NCBI GenBank assembly: GCA_958450365.1
Contig: CAUEEP010000727.1
Location: 997,501-1,061,500 of the forward strand
Direction: 5' to 3'
From: Mesorhabditis belari
Lineage: Eukaryota; Nematoda; Chromadorea; Rhabditida; Rhabditidae
DNA length: 64,000 nucleotides
Shown here: positions 37,833-49,178 of the stretch, piece after piece
How the letters are laid out: every line of letters starts with the position of its first letter
Position numbering within the stretch: position 1 is the first letter of the stretch
Program-made: the position numbers and the translations under genes
The notes under the pieces: model-generated
The model's input: the letters and a program-made list of their open reading frames with translations, nothing else
Databases searched by the model: none
What the model was told of the DNA's origin: nothing

Positions 37833-40800
37833 ATGTTGTGGAGAGTCGTTCTATTTCTATTGTTGATTAGCACTGTGAATGCTGGTTTGTTTGTTGATAG
37901 GTTTTTATCAATAAAAAAATGTTTGTTTAGCACTTTGCGGAGCTCTACAGGGTGGCATTCCGGAATGTTCGAAACATACGATTGTAATAGTGGACGCTTC
38001 TTCATATCTACAAAATGAAGATTTGGCTGCGAAGGTTTGAGAAGAGCGGGATCACTTATTATATTTCAAATAGTACTACTGTATCATTGATTTGAATGTA
38101 ACTAAATCGTCGTTGAGCTTTTGTAAAACTGGATCCAATTTATCCCACCCACTTTTAGCTCATCGACTTTACCAACAAAACTCTTTTGCCGAAATGGAGA
38201 GGCGATCAAAGGACCCAATTTTCTTTCGCAATTTATGGTATCAATCAAAAATAAGACATGTAAATGGCAACAGTTTCCAGGACTTGTTGATCGAACCGGT
38301 CTAACCTGCAAAGGTTACAGCACGCAGGGACAATCGGATCCCGAAATTGTGTGCAACGCGTTATCGAATTGGAAAGCGAATCTGGGAAGAGGTGTACTGG
38401 GAACAATCTCACTATTGGAGTTCATTTCGCAAGATTGATTGAATCAAAAATTGATTCTTTAGTATAGCCAACGATATCCACGAGTGCACGATCAAAGAAG
38501 AGAATCAGTACTACGATTTGGCGATTCTCTTCACAGCGAACAAGTGTTTTTTAAAGTTAAAATTGAAATTGTTGAAATTGCTTCAGCAATTTACCCGATA
38601 TTCAAACATCTTCATGGTTTCCAAATGATCATCCAGTGATTGTTGTCAATTTGGGAAACGGGGATTTTAGGTAAAAGAGAAAGAGATCTGACTGCAAGAA
38701 CCCCGTTTAGCTCATGGGTGGCAACGAAGCCAAAAGCGACAGCGATTCTTTGCAATGCAAACTCTTTTGATGACAGTCTTGCGTTCAGAATCATTGGTGC
38801 CTCGTGCGGAAATATCACCGGCAAGTGCAAGTTTACGAAAATAAGTTACATCCTCAGCCGCAAGTAGAGGCTTCATATAGATTGTAATCTATATGAAGTC
38901 TTTCATATCTTTTGATACATAGCTGTAATATCTTTAGATATTTCGTAGGATATTAAACTCTTATAAACTGAACAATTCGCATGAGTAATAGGGTTTGATG
39001 AGTGCAGCGGACCGATGACAACGACAACTCCCACCATCCAGCCACCAGTTGACGGAAATCTATGTGATTGTGATATCGCTCATTCCTGGAATGATGTCAT
39101 GATCCTTGCTGATTCGTCGTCGGTTATGGGCGTTGATAGATATCATGAGGTTTGTGATGGAAAGCTTGATCAGGCGAACAAATTTGGAACTTGTACGGGA
39201 TGTTCTCGCTTTCTAAAATACATGCGTTTGCGTAAACTGTATCAATCGTTCATCCCACCTTTCAGTTGGAAGCTTTCATTCAATCGGCTTTCACAAAAGC
39301 AACGATTGGTTCCGAAAAGACGAAAACTCGTGTCGGCGTAATCACTTACTCGGAAAATGTTTGTTTCGTCGAAGATCCAAACTGACAAGTGTTTAGGCAA
39401 CACTTGTCGCACCTCTTGACGCGTTTAACACGACATTAGATTTCGTCTACAAGCAATGGCCTTATTTGGGTGGATCGGGGACAAATGTTTTGGGGTATGC
39501 TGTAGGAAAAAGAGATGGATTAAAGTTAGTTTCAGTGCATTGGATATGGCGTTGGATGAGTTTCAGAACAAGGGTCGATCCACCTCAAGAAAAGTGATCA
39601 TCCTTGGTGCAAGTGCTTACAGGTATCAAGAGACTAAAGCGTTTTCTAAAAGCTGGCAAGAGTTACCTTGGTTTTAAAAATTCAACCTATTGGAAAAACC
39701 TGCCCCTCGCTCAAAAGTTTGAGTCGACTGATACTCAAAATGAGGCTTTGTTTTCACTAAAAATATGGTGAGGATTATGGTAGGGGTTACGGTAGCTTTT
39801 CTAGACTTTTCTAGACGATGTCTTTTAAAAATAATCCAAACGAAACAGTCTATTGTAAGCAAAACCAACACTTACCATTTGTTTAGAGAAGGAGACTATG
39901 ACTCGCCACTCACTCAAGCACAAACATTTCAACGCAATTTTGGAGTGATCATTGTCATTGGTAAGTATAGACAATTTGATAAAATGATAGATTTTCAGCT
40001 GATGGCGACATTCATGGACAAGGAATTGCAGTGTTAAGCCAATTGGCCACTCCTGGTCTTCTCATCAACGCCACCACGGGGCTTTTCCCAGATTTCCACG
40101 ATCTCACGCAAATGCTCTGCAATGGTAGGACTTGAAAATTGGATATGATGGGCAGTGTATTTTTCAGCAAACTGCTTCTGTCCCGGTCAACTTCAAAACC
40201 AAAAGAGTGCTTATTTCCAAGTGACACGAGATGGTGAATCATGGCCGTCAAGGGGATGTTATTGGGTAATCGAATGGAATCGTTAGACGTATAAATAGCT
40301 AGACTCTTCCTTTTAGCAATCAAATTTCTTCTAGCAATTCAATTTCTTTCCCAGGATTCCTCGTTGACCTCAATTCAAGCATTGGTCAGCAACACTTGCT
40401 CGAAACTCTCAGCTGGTGCTGGGGTTCCCGCTATGCCTGATACAATTGGCAAACAGAGAGGACTTCTTGCTGGTAATAAGTGTAGAATATCACCCTTGAA
40501 CTACAGTATTCCACAGGCGCTCCCGTAAATCTCACAAAACCCTCCTTTTATCTCGGCTTGACAAAGAATACAAATGGAGAATGGGTGTGGGATGATCAAA
40601 AATCATATGTAAGCATGAGAATCAAATATAATCGTTAATCAACTGCAGAATGGTGGTGACATTTTGGGATCGGGTGATTGCGCCGTTCTTCAGCAAGGAA
40701 CTGGTTAGTTTAAACTCAATGCTCACTTCATTGATAAGCCAAAACAATCATTATCCAATCATTTAGGTTTCAACTCAGTGATCAAAGCAGCTGACTGTCG

Positions 40801-40904
40801 CGATGGGGTTCTAAAATTTTAGCATTAAAGAGATCAAAACTCAATTCTAGAATTTCTACGCCTGCCAAACTCAGCCGTGCTCAACAACGAACTTTTGTGG
40901 ATAA
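37833..40904 (+). CDS. secreted vWA plus C-type-lectin-like protein (nematode clec type)
   Basis: A signal peptide (MLWRVVLFLLLISTVNA) is followed by an N-terminal region resembling a vWA domain (HTIVIVDASSYLQNEDLAAK, TQFSFAIYG). A Thr/Pro linker (TTTTPTIQPP) follows. The second vWA domain has SWNDVMILADSSSVMG, with a MIDAS-like motif that is only partly DxSxS, plus SGTNVLGALDMALDEF and VIILGASAYR. The C terminus is C-type-lectin-like: CPGQLQNQKSAYF, YLGLTKNTNGEWVWDD, CAVLQQG, then NFYACQTQPCSTTNFCG. About 16 exons were chained by phase; several donors are weak and one intron near 38823 has an inverted repeat. This architecture is common in nematode clec proteins induced by pathogens. Ligand and function are unknown. 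Confidence 0.75.
38868..38900. repeat. short perfect palindrome in an intron
   Basis: CTTCATATAGATT and its complement AATCTATATGAAG are separated by two bases, giving a 28-bp hairpin inside an intron of the vWA/lectin gene. It is probably the trace of a small foldback element. Confidence 0.7.
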
Positions 40905-41015
40905 ACGAAAGCTTTATTCACACGGTTACAAATTCACCTTATCACAACAAATGATAACTTTCGTTAATTTTCAGAGAATGCAATAAAACCTTTGTTATCC
41001 GACGTGAGTTCCTTT

Positions 41016-42672
41016 CTATTTTGTGATTCGCTCATCGCGAGCTTGAGTAACCGTCGGTGTCAGTGGAATGAGTAGCGGATCTTTGTACACCTGAATAAAA
41101 ACATCAACAACATCTAGGTGTAAGACTTTTAGATAAATCTGTAAACCTACTTGTCGATTATTCTCAATGTGAAGCGCATGCATGGAAAGAGGACGAGTTT
41201 CTTCGTGAACCGAGAGAATCGCACGGACCGTCGACACTTCGTAACCCTTGACAAAGAGAAGAGCCGGTGGATTCGTCACAATAACCAACATCCTAAAAAC
41301 AACATGTCATGGAAAATCTTCAAAATCACTCACTCATCATTAGTCGACTGTCGTGCAAACATGTAAAAAGCAGCGAGTCGTTGCATATATTGTTCCGGAG
41401 TTTCTTCACGAGGAAAATCCTTGACCGACAAGAAGGGACGATACGAGAGATCGATTGGATGACCTAGCTCCATGTGCTATATAAAGAACAGATTAGTTAT
41501 CCATACAATTGAGAAGTAAACTAGCATATACCTGATTAGGAGTGAGCCAATACTTGGGCAGATCTTGTGATGAAAGCATCGGCCATTCGGCGAGAGCCGG
41601 CTCGATTCGAATTGAGACATGTGGAGCATTCAAACGATCGATCATTCCACTCGCCGTCTCAACGCAACGCAATTCTGGTGATGAGTAGATCTAAAATTTA
41701 GAGCTTTAAATCCAAACTTAACATTAACAAGTCATATATTTAGCAAAACCTTACCACATAAGGCATTTTTTCCAAGTTGTGCATTCCGAGTCCAATCAAT
41801 CCGGCACAAACTTTTCCATGAACACTCAATGGAGGATCGCATCGATAATGCTCTCGAGGGCGGCTAAAGAAGAAGTACATTCTGAAAAAAAAGAACTAAC
41901 CTTGGAAGGATCTGTGGCATGTTCATGTCGTACGGTTTATAGCGCTCGCCGCCACCTCGATAAGCGAAACGAAGCCACGTTGGAAAAGGCTAAAGAATTA
42001 AAAATTAAATCTTCCGCTCTATAAGTTTATCTTTTTAAAAAAAATTAATGATGAACTCACCGTATCCATACGTTCTCCATGAGTGATCGTCAAAAAGCAC
42101 ACGTTTCGTCCGGTGGTGAGCTGGGCGAGCAAGAGCGGGGTTCTAAAAAGGAAAGAGTAGGCAGCTCACACTTTAAACATTAGAAATTATATATTTAACA
42201 CTCTTAAAATGCTAAAACTCATCTTGCACTCTGCGTTTTTTCCTCGGTCTTTTCCTCGTCGATCGATCCGTCCACCAATCTTCTAACTAAAGTAATAAAT
42301 AAATGCAAGAAGCATTTTACCTAAATGATTAACACGTTGACGACATTGTCACCTGATGCTGTCTGACACATATTCGTTCGCCTGGGACATTGTCACCTGA
42401 TGTCAGGTGACAGTACCAAAATTGATTTTTTGTGCATATTTATGTTTGCTGATGATGGATATTAAATAAGCAAGTAGGGTAGTATCTATATTCGACTTGG
42501 TCCCGGAAAATGTCACAATTTAGTTTCTAAAGCAACCCATCAGTAAATTTAGATTCAAAAATCAAAGTATGATCTATCAAAAACTATTTTCCTAAAGTAA
42601 AATATAATAAAAAATTTTCTCAAAAACCTTACCAGAATTTTGGCCGTCTTTGCCGGTAGATTTCGTCCCCAT
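41016..42672 (-). CDS. UBASH3/Sts-like histidine phosphatase with altered catalytic site
   Basis: The histidine-phosphatase domain reads VCFLTITHGERMDT, YRGGGERYKPYDMNMPQIL, REHYRCDPPLSVHGK, YVIYSSPELRCVETASGMI, RIEPALAEWPML, DLSYRPFLSV and EMLVIVTNPPALLF. These align with UBASH3A/B (RHGER, LRCVQTA, EPGLFEW, IVAHASS). The first catalytic Arg is Thr (THGER) and the second catalytic His is Asn (VTNPP); the central Arg in LRCV remains. Start MGTKSTGKDGQNS at 42672 is the likely N terminus, but the phase of the second exon (about 42240-42290) is not settled. The vertebrate UBA and SH3 domains are absent. It is probably a pseudophosphatase. A duplicated GACATTGTCACCTGATG lies in intron 1. Confidence 0.75.
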
Positions 42673-43501
42673 AGCGATTGTTGGAAATCGAATAGAAAAA
42701 AATTAAATGAAGGAGGGAGAATTTAAACGTGACGCTGTTGTTTATCCTAGTTTTAATATGCTAATTTGAGCATAAATGCCCATTTATGCATTTTTATATT
42801 CTTTTGAAGCTTTTTCCAAGCTTGATTACAATTTCTGATTTCAGTTGTTGAAGTTGGAAACGTTTAGTTCAACCCTCACCACCAGAGTGTCAAGAAACTT
42901 TAAAGTTTCAAGAAAAACCTCAACAAACCGATACCATCGTCGGTATACAAAAAATAAAAGGTCAAGAAAGAGAGAAAAGAAAGAAAAAGGGGGAAAGAGA
43001 AAGAGCGATCTGCCAAAGAATGGATGGGAAACAGGTTTGGGGTCTGTCTCCCCTCCCTCTCCACCTCCACCTCCTTTCTATTCAGCTTCAAAACTCGTCC
43101 ATCCTTTCTCCACCTCACTCCTCCTTTCCTCCATCCGTCATTCATCCTGCTTATTTTTTCGATTCATAATCAATTCCTAAAAGCAATCAGTGTCTGGATT
43201 TTGGACTTTTGAATGAACCGGACTTTTGAATGAACATTTCTGTTTACTTTTTGGCTGAAAAGTTTCTCAAAACTATGTTTTAACTAATGAAATCGTTTGA
43301 AATTCGAGTTTTACAATGAATGGATTTCTGGTTCTTCTGGTTTTCAAAAGAATTTTTGATTCCAGTATAGATTCCAGTATAGATTCCAGGTTAAAATTCG
43401 TTCTTTTGGGTTTTTTTTACCTTTTTCCTCATCTTTGTTTTAATTACCTTTATATTCTTGAAAAATCTGTCTAATCCATGTTTCAGAATCCCCTTGTTCC
43501 G
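42673..43501. other. divergent region between the histidine phosphatase and PAQR genes
   Basis: This is the promoter region for both neighbours. It holds a purine-rich block (42960-43010) and a pyrimidine-rich block (43045-43145). Long open frames across them arise from base composition and show no protein similarity. Confidence 0.5.
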
Positions 43502-45549
43502 ATGGGCTCTTGTGTTCATTGTCGTGTGGCTCTTCACTGTAAACGCCATGGAACCTATAAACTCGTTCATCGCGACAAGATCACTAGGTGAGGGTGAAGG
43601 GAAGGGAACCCATTCAAGCCAGCAATTCAAATCATTCAAATGATCAGATCAAAGTCTCCTTTTCTTCAGATATCTTTGGTTGAACGAACATGTTCTCACC
43701 CATTATCGACCATGCCATTTGCCGACGAGACTTTGTATTAGGAGGTGAGGGGGGAGTCCTTGAACTTGAATAAGTCTTGAGAGTTTTGTGACCTTTGATT
43801 GATAACTGAAAGTCCTTACAATTAGCTAATGCACAACACTGACAAACACTTTCGACTGACAATGAGAACTTATCAGTAGCTTGGTAAACTTAAAAGCTTA
43901 AATTTGAACGCGAAAATGATTAGAGTAAAATCTCGAGCTTTCTCAAAATACGCAAAATTTGAATGTAAACTTGATTATCGTACCTTCCAGTGAAAATTTC
44001 GATCAAGCTTTGCCAAAAATGATAACAGTTGGGTAGATCAGGTCAATTTGACTATTTTTTACTTCAGTACCCTTCATCTCACCAACGAAACGATCAATAT
44101 TTGGTCTCATTTACTTGGATTTCTCTACTTTACATATTGTCAGGTAAACTATTGATAATAAATCAAAATAAGGAATGGCAAAGAAAGATTTTCGGGGAGG
44201 GGATTGAACCCTCGACCTCTGTCGCCCCTTTTTGCTTTCCGGGCAGATGTCCTAGCCGCTGAGCTATCCGGTATCTTCTTGCTAGAGAAGAAAGGGGAAA
44301 GAGGGGAAGAGAAAGGAAGAAAGAGAAAGAGAAAGAGCTTCATTTCAGCTTGATGCCAATTTACGTAAACTTCCGCTATTTGGCGCATCGAGGATCGATC
44401 ATTATGTCATTTCATCGTCACTACTCGCCTCACAAGTAAAAAATAACGCAAAAAAATTTGTAGAAATGGTAGAAATGTCTGATTTATTCCCTTTCAGATG
44501 TGCATGCTCTTTTCCGCTCTTTACCACACGTTCGGCTGTCAATCGACTTCTCGAAGACGCAAATTTCTGAACCTCGACGTTTTCGGTATTTCGGCCGGTC
44601 TTCTCGGCATGTACCTCTCCGGGATTTACACAGCGTTTTACTGTTTTCAGGTAGAAAAATTAGAGATTCAAAAATGATCTCCAAACTCAGGACTGTCTTC
44701 AATCGTATCTCTATTTTCTGTTGGCTCTTCTATGCATTGCCGCCTATCTTCCATCAAAAAGGGAAAAGTTGCTTAAAAAGGTATTCAGTTTTAAAGCTTA
44801 ATCTGAAAGCAACGAAGTCCAATTCAACCATTCCTCAAATCCATTCAGGGTTCCCGTGTTGGCCCGCTCCATTTGGTGTACTCAGCTCTTGTCCTAGCCG
44901 GTCTTCTCCCGACAATCCACTGGATTTCCATGCATGGCGGTATTTGGGGTCAACAAGTGCAGGTTGTAAAGATGAAATTGAAAATTTAATGATTAAAATT
45001 CTCTAGACCTGGCTTCCCAATATGATTGTTGTGTACGCATTGACAGGTGGCGCATTCTTCTTCTATGTGACGCTCATTCCAGAAAGTTTGTCACCAGGTG
45101 AGTCTTCAAAAGTACACAGAATACTTGATTCTTTTGATATCTTCTAAAATGCGTCCTTCGAGAGCTACCGTAATCTCTCTCTGTCTTGTCTCTACCGTAA
45201 TCTTGTCTCTAGTTATACAATCATCGAGTTTGACATTTTCTGTATCATGGTTCTCATAGAGTCAATAAGTTGAACAAAAAACCAAGAGCAGGATTACGGT
45301 AGTTTTTGGTACGTTTTACAGACAGAGAAAAGCTACCATAACATAGCTAACCATGACTTTTCAGGCACATTCGATGTATGGGGCAGCAGTCATCAATGGT
45401 GGCACCTTCTCATCCTCGCTGCAATGGTTATCTGGCATCGAGCTGGGATGAATCATTTAGAATATCATTATCTTCATCGAGAATCTTGTCCATCACTCAA
45501 TCCAATCACACCCATCGTTCATCATAATATTTCAAAGCCTTTAAGTTAA
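43502..45549 (+). CDS. paqr-3: PAQR3-like seven-membrane-segment receptor (PAQR family)
   Basis: PAQR3 (RKTG) is a Golgi membrane protein of the progestin/adipoQ receptor family. The ATG is 15 bases after a TTTCAG acceptor. The N terminus, MGSCVHCRVALHCKRHGTYK, leads to YLWLNEHVLTHYRPCHLPTR, LCIRSTLHLTNETINIWSHL, MCMLFSALYHTFGCQSTSRR, FLNLDVFGISAGLLGMYLSG, YLPSKREKLLKKGSRVG, LHLVYSALVLAGLLPTIHWI, MIVVYALTGGAFFFYVTLIP and ESLSPGTFDVWGSSHQWWHL, with the conserved NETxNIWSHL, ALYHTFGC and SSHQxWHL motifs including the zinc-site residues. It ends NITPIVHHNISKPLS-like. A tRNA-like pseudogene lies in the intron after GFLYFTYC. The gene symbol is inferred from similarity. Confidence 0.88.
44190..44276 (-). 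pseudogene. tRNA-like pseudogene in a PAQR intron
   Basis: The reverse complement has an A-box-like TAGCTCAGCGGCTAGG and a clear T arm (GAGGG-TTCAATC-CCCTC), with a TCTG/CAGA stem between them. The loop of that stem is about 22 nt, and the two acceptor strands do not pair. It is therefore a decayed tRNA gene or tRNA-derived sequence, possibly with an intron-like insert in the anticodon loop. A purine-rich microsatellite follows. Confidence 0.6.
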
Positions 45550-45990
45550 ATATCTTGTTTTTCGATTCAACTTATCGTAGACGTTCTATTTTTCATATCA
45601 TCGGCATAACTTTCTTTAGCATTTTTTTTAAAAATCCACATCAATGGTGCCTTTAAAATGATCTCATCCAGTAATTATTTGATTTTTAAAATAAATTTAT
45701 TCAATCTGAGATCAAAAAAGCGTTTAAAATGCACTAGAAGAGACGCGGGAGGAGATCAGTGAAATATCAAGGAAAGAGAAGGCAATTTTTGAAGAAAATT
45801 TTGTATGACAAATATTCTACCCCAAAAAAACCGTAATCGTAAAAGAGAAAGAAAAAGAAAGAAATCATTAAAATCTATGTTCAAAACAAATATTCACAAG
45901 CGATTTAGCGGTTGAATTGGAGTCGGGAATTGGGGAACCTGAAAAAAGGTTTCATTACAAAGCTCAATCTGCTTACTAGGCTAATAGAGC

Positions 45991-46258
45991 TACCGTAAAT
46001 ACTGTAATAGTACCCCACCCCCCTCGTACAGTCGCGTAGTCGAAAAAGTTTTTTAGTATTTCATTTTTTTCAAAGTGCCCGTATTTTCAAAAATGCATCT
46101 TTGGTATCAAAAAATAGCTGAAATTCAGGGCTATTTTTTGATACCTAAGCGAGCATTCTAGCTTAAACCAGTGTCGAGAAAAACTCGTTCAAAGCTAGAC
46201 TACGCAACACTCCGCACCGTCATTATGGGGGTGGGGTACTATTACAGTATTTACGGTA
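45991..46258. mobile_element. TACCGTA-type foldback MITE, copy 2
   Basis: This 268-bp element is nearly identical end to end with the copy at 20631-20899, including the asymmetric centre (GAAATTCAGGGCTATTTTTTG). The main difference is one base in a T run. The two lie 25 kb apart, so recent mobilisation by an active transposase elsewhere is likely. Confidence 0.92.
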
Positions 46259-46470
46259 TGCACAAAGTACTCTTTTTGGCTACAGTATGACAGAATAAGT
46301 CGATAAACTGTAGTGAGACAGAACATATCAAAAGTAGATTCTGTGATCAAATACAGAAACCAAAATTGATTCAAAAGAATCACTAGCTCAGAAAAACTAG
46401 CTTACTTTAACTATCAGATTAGCAGATGATCTAGCTTTAAATTATAATATATTCTATAACTTTATAGATA

Positions 46471-46904
46471 TTAGGTTGGTAAAAAAGAATGAGCGTCGTG
46501 TTTGTTGATTTGTATTTTATTCACAGTAAAAGATTTAAATAGTTATTCATGGAAAGAGCGGTTCTTGCGCATCGTTTGAATATAATTTGTCTATGTTTAC
46601 TTTGTTTTTTTTTACAAGAAAGAGTGTTTAGAAAATGTCGGACCAAAAATTTCGCTTGCGGGCCTGCTTGTGGTATGAATTTAAGCAAGGCAAATCGGCT
46701 GCTGAAGCTCATCGCGCTCTATCTCAAGTGTTTGACGAAGATGCTCTATCCGAAAGTCAGTGTAAACGATGTTCTCTGCGTGAACGTTGGCGACAAGTCA
46801 TTGATGCAGATGGCGAATACCTTTTGGATTAATGTATTGTTATCTTGTTTTTATAATAAAATAAACTTTTAACGAAAACGCGCATTTCTTTTTTACCAAC
46901 CTAA
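46471..46904 (+). mobile_element. mariner element with internal deletion, keeping the DNA-binding N terminus
   Basis: Inverted ends TTAGGTTGGTAAAAAAGAA and its complement are flanked by TA on both sides. Inside, an intact frame (46635-46832) begins MSDQKFRLRACLWYEFKQGK with SAAEAHRALSQVF, the first helix-turn-helix of irritans-type mariner transposases. It is then fused directly to a C-terminal-like piece (RWRQVIDADGEYLLD). The whole catalytic DD34D region is missing. The element is non-autonomous. Confidence 0.9.
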
Positions 46905-46924
46905 TAATATAATTAAAAATAGCT

Positions 46925-49178
46925 TTAAACTCTTTCCCAACTCACCCCTTTCAATGTTTCAAGCAATCGTCGACTCTTGCTAGCGATTTCCTTATTCTGA
47001 TGAGCGCATAATTGTTGAGCTCGATTGACAAGTTCCTCTCTTGGCTGAATAACTTTTACTTTACATTTATATCATTGCCTACCTTTGGTCCAAAGATACA
47101 ATAATACAATGTGTGTGACGGATTGTGAAATGGATCTTTTATATGTGGAGAAATTGTCTCAATAGTCATTCCCAATGCTTCGACAGCTGATGTTGTGCAG
47201 AGAAGCCAGGTGACGGCTCGAACAAGGATCTAGAAATGATGAAAAATCGGCTACGCGACGCTCCTATAGGGGCTCTTATATTAGAATATTTACGGATAGA
47301 TTTTTGTGGTTTTTCAATTCTACAGGGTGGCGCACAATTACCTGCACTCAGTTGAGATTCTCCTAGTGAAGAGTGAAGAGTCAATCAATTGTCAAACAAG
47401 TCAATCAATTGTCAAACAAGTCAATCAATTGTCAAACAAGTCAATCAATTGTCAAACAAGTCAATCAATTGTCAAACAAGTCAATCAATTGTCAAACAAG
47501 TCAATCAATTGTCAAACAAGTCAATCAATTCTCTTAGCGAAGAGTCAATCAATTGACCTAATTCTTTTTTTTATTATTAAATTGAATATTTCTCCTGCAA
47601 TGTGTTTTCTGGATTTGATCAGAAAAGTTTCTAAACTTTTTGCTAGAGCGCTGTAAAGTTGCGACACGCATTTCCTGCGACAGAATCACAATTTTCTGGT
47701 TTTTGTGCCAGTTTTCAATGCCTCAAAATCCAAGAAATGCCTTCATTTACTCCTTTTTACTTATTATTTCCAAAATCTAGCTCATTTTTTACTAGAAAAC
47801 AATGAATTTCGATTAAGAATCAAAGTTCAAAATTTGAATTTGAACTGAGTGCGGGTAATTGTGCGCCACCTTATACAATCATACCTCATCTTTATCTGTA
47901 TCGAGAACCCTCAGCAAGCCAGTGACAGGTTTAGCTGCGAGGACATATGGCACCATATCCGGACAACAACTGATATTCAAAAGAAGACGCAATGCATGCA
48001 TATTCACTTCTCCTCTTGTCCAAAGCCTGAATATTCTTTGGATGGATTTATCAATGATCTGAACCTTTGCAAACAAATGTGAATCGCTGGCTCGAACTGA
48101 TCGATTTGCTCCTTGGTGATTTGGAGAGACAAGTTGGTCAACGCCTGAAATTTGGTTAAGACGAAAACTGGTTAAGCCTTAAGTTAAGACTAAAACTGGT
48201 ACTGCTAAACGCAAGAATTTGTTTTCATTTTGAAACGCAATAATCAGACAGCTTTTGTCTCACCTGCATAGCCACAACTGCTTCAACTTCGTGATTTGTA
48301 TGCGTGAGTCGGTTGACAATGATCGGAATCGCTGGTCGGACAAGATTCTATAAAAATAAAACGAAATTCAGAAATTTTCTCTCAACATACCAAGTTCTCA
48401 GTAGCGACGGCCATATTTGCAATGCATTGCAGCAGCATTAAACGAACAGGGCGAGGATATGATCGATCACCACCACTGAGTAACATTCCGACAACTCGAC
48501 TCACTACAGACGCTTCTCGTAAGATTATCTGAAATTTGTAGTTGATAAGAACTTGTTGATCGATAGTCAATAGTTGTTCAAAAGTACATTGTTCAAAATT
48601 CAAAATCCTCAAGTTTGTAATTCTTAAATTAACCTGATTTGCAGTGTAAGCAGTAGCATTAGAGACCAATGTTAAAAGTGGGAGCAATAGATCAGCCTGT
48701 GGATCGAGAGCTGCTAAAGCGTGGACAACCTGCAATTGTACAACTCATTCATTTAAAAACCATTGCTGTTCATTGGCTTCATATTACGATCCATCTTACC
48801 TGTTTCGCATCGCCAATCGAGAGTAATTTCTGTTGTCGATGGAGTTTCTCAATTAATTCCTGAAAGTCTCTTGTTTTGTTGCATTCCTTTTGCTAACAAA
48901 CTTTTAATCGATCGGATCCAAAAAATTCCGCTGATGGATTGACGATGATCCTCCATTCAGGCCTGTCTGATGGCCCCGGCTCATCAGTTGGCTCACATTG
49001 AGGAATCGCCTAGAACCTTTGTTTTAACTGTAAGCGTTTTGACCTAGATTAATTTCAAAGACATAATAGTATTAGAAAATGACTCTAATTATCCAGAAAT
49101 ACCTCCAATTTTCACCTGAAAAGTGCCTTTTCTCGGGCGAGCCACTTCTACCACAAAACCGCTTTGGCCTTGTCCCAT
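46925..49178 (-). CDS. armadillo-repeat protein, possibly N-myristoylated
   Basis: The protein starts MGQGQSGFVVEVARPRKG, where Gly2 and the following residues fit a myristoylation signal. Next come AIPQCEPTDEPGPSDRPE, a helical stretch, then arm repeats: VVHALAALDPQADLLLPLL, TLVSNATAYTANQ, REASVVSRVVGMLLSGGDRS, VRLMLLQCIANMAVATENLV, PIIVNRLTHTNHEVEAVVAM, ALTNLSLQITKEQIDQFEPA, HALRLLLNISCCPDMVPYVL, LRVLDTDKDEILVRAVTWLL and a C-terminal region HTLYYCIFGPKPREELVNRA. About five repeats are present. It resembles ARMC10/ARMCX-type proteins more than importin-alpha or beta-catenin, but the ortholog is unclear. One intron holds a MITE with a 20-bp satellite. Confidence 0.65.
47321..47875. mobile_element. 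TA-flanked MITE with an internal 20-bp satellite
   Basis: Ends TACAGGGTGGCGCACAATTA and the complementary TAATTGTGCGCCACCTTATA form inverted repeats of about 33 bp reaching GCACTCAGTT. TA occurs at both edges. Between them are seven perfect tandem copies of a 20-bp unit (TCAATCAATTGTCAAACAAG, 47381-47520), then unrelated sequence. It lies in an intron of the armadillo gene. Confidence 0.85.
47381..47520. repeat. seven perfect copies of a 20-bp unit inside the MITE
   Basis: Unit TCAATCAATTGTCAAACAAG repeats without mismatch, with partial units on each side. Perfect identity implies recent expansion. Confidence 0.97.

Larger units (their letters stand above)
45550..46924. other. region between convergent genes, carrying two transposons
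   Basis: 3' flanks of the PAQR and armadillo genes meet here. A foldback MITE (45991-46258) and an internally deleted mariner (46471-46904) fill much of it. No host gene is apparent. Confidence 0.6.

Noticed and set aside
42845..43212. Overlapping open frames in purine- and pyrimidine-rich DNA upstream of the PAQR gene
   Set aside because: They are low-complexity with no splice structure or recognisable motif.
47381..47520. CRISPR-like array
   Set aside because: The 20-bp units are directly adjacent with no spacers, and the genome is eukaryotic.
47306..47656. Plus-strand frame of repeated SINCQTSQSIVKQVN-type units
   Set aside because: It arises from the 20-bp satellite inside a MITE; a 20-bp unit simply reads all three frames.
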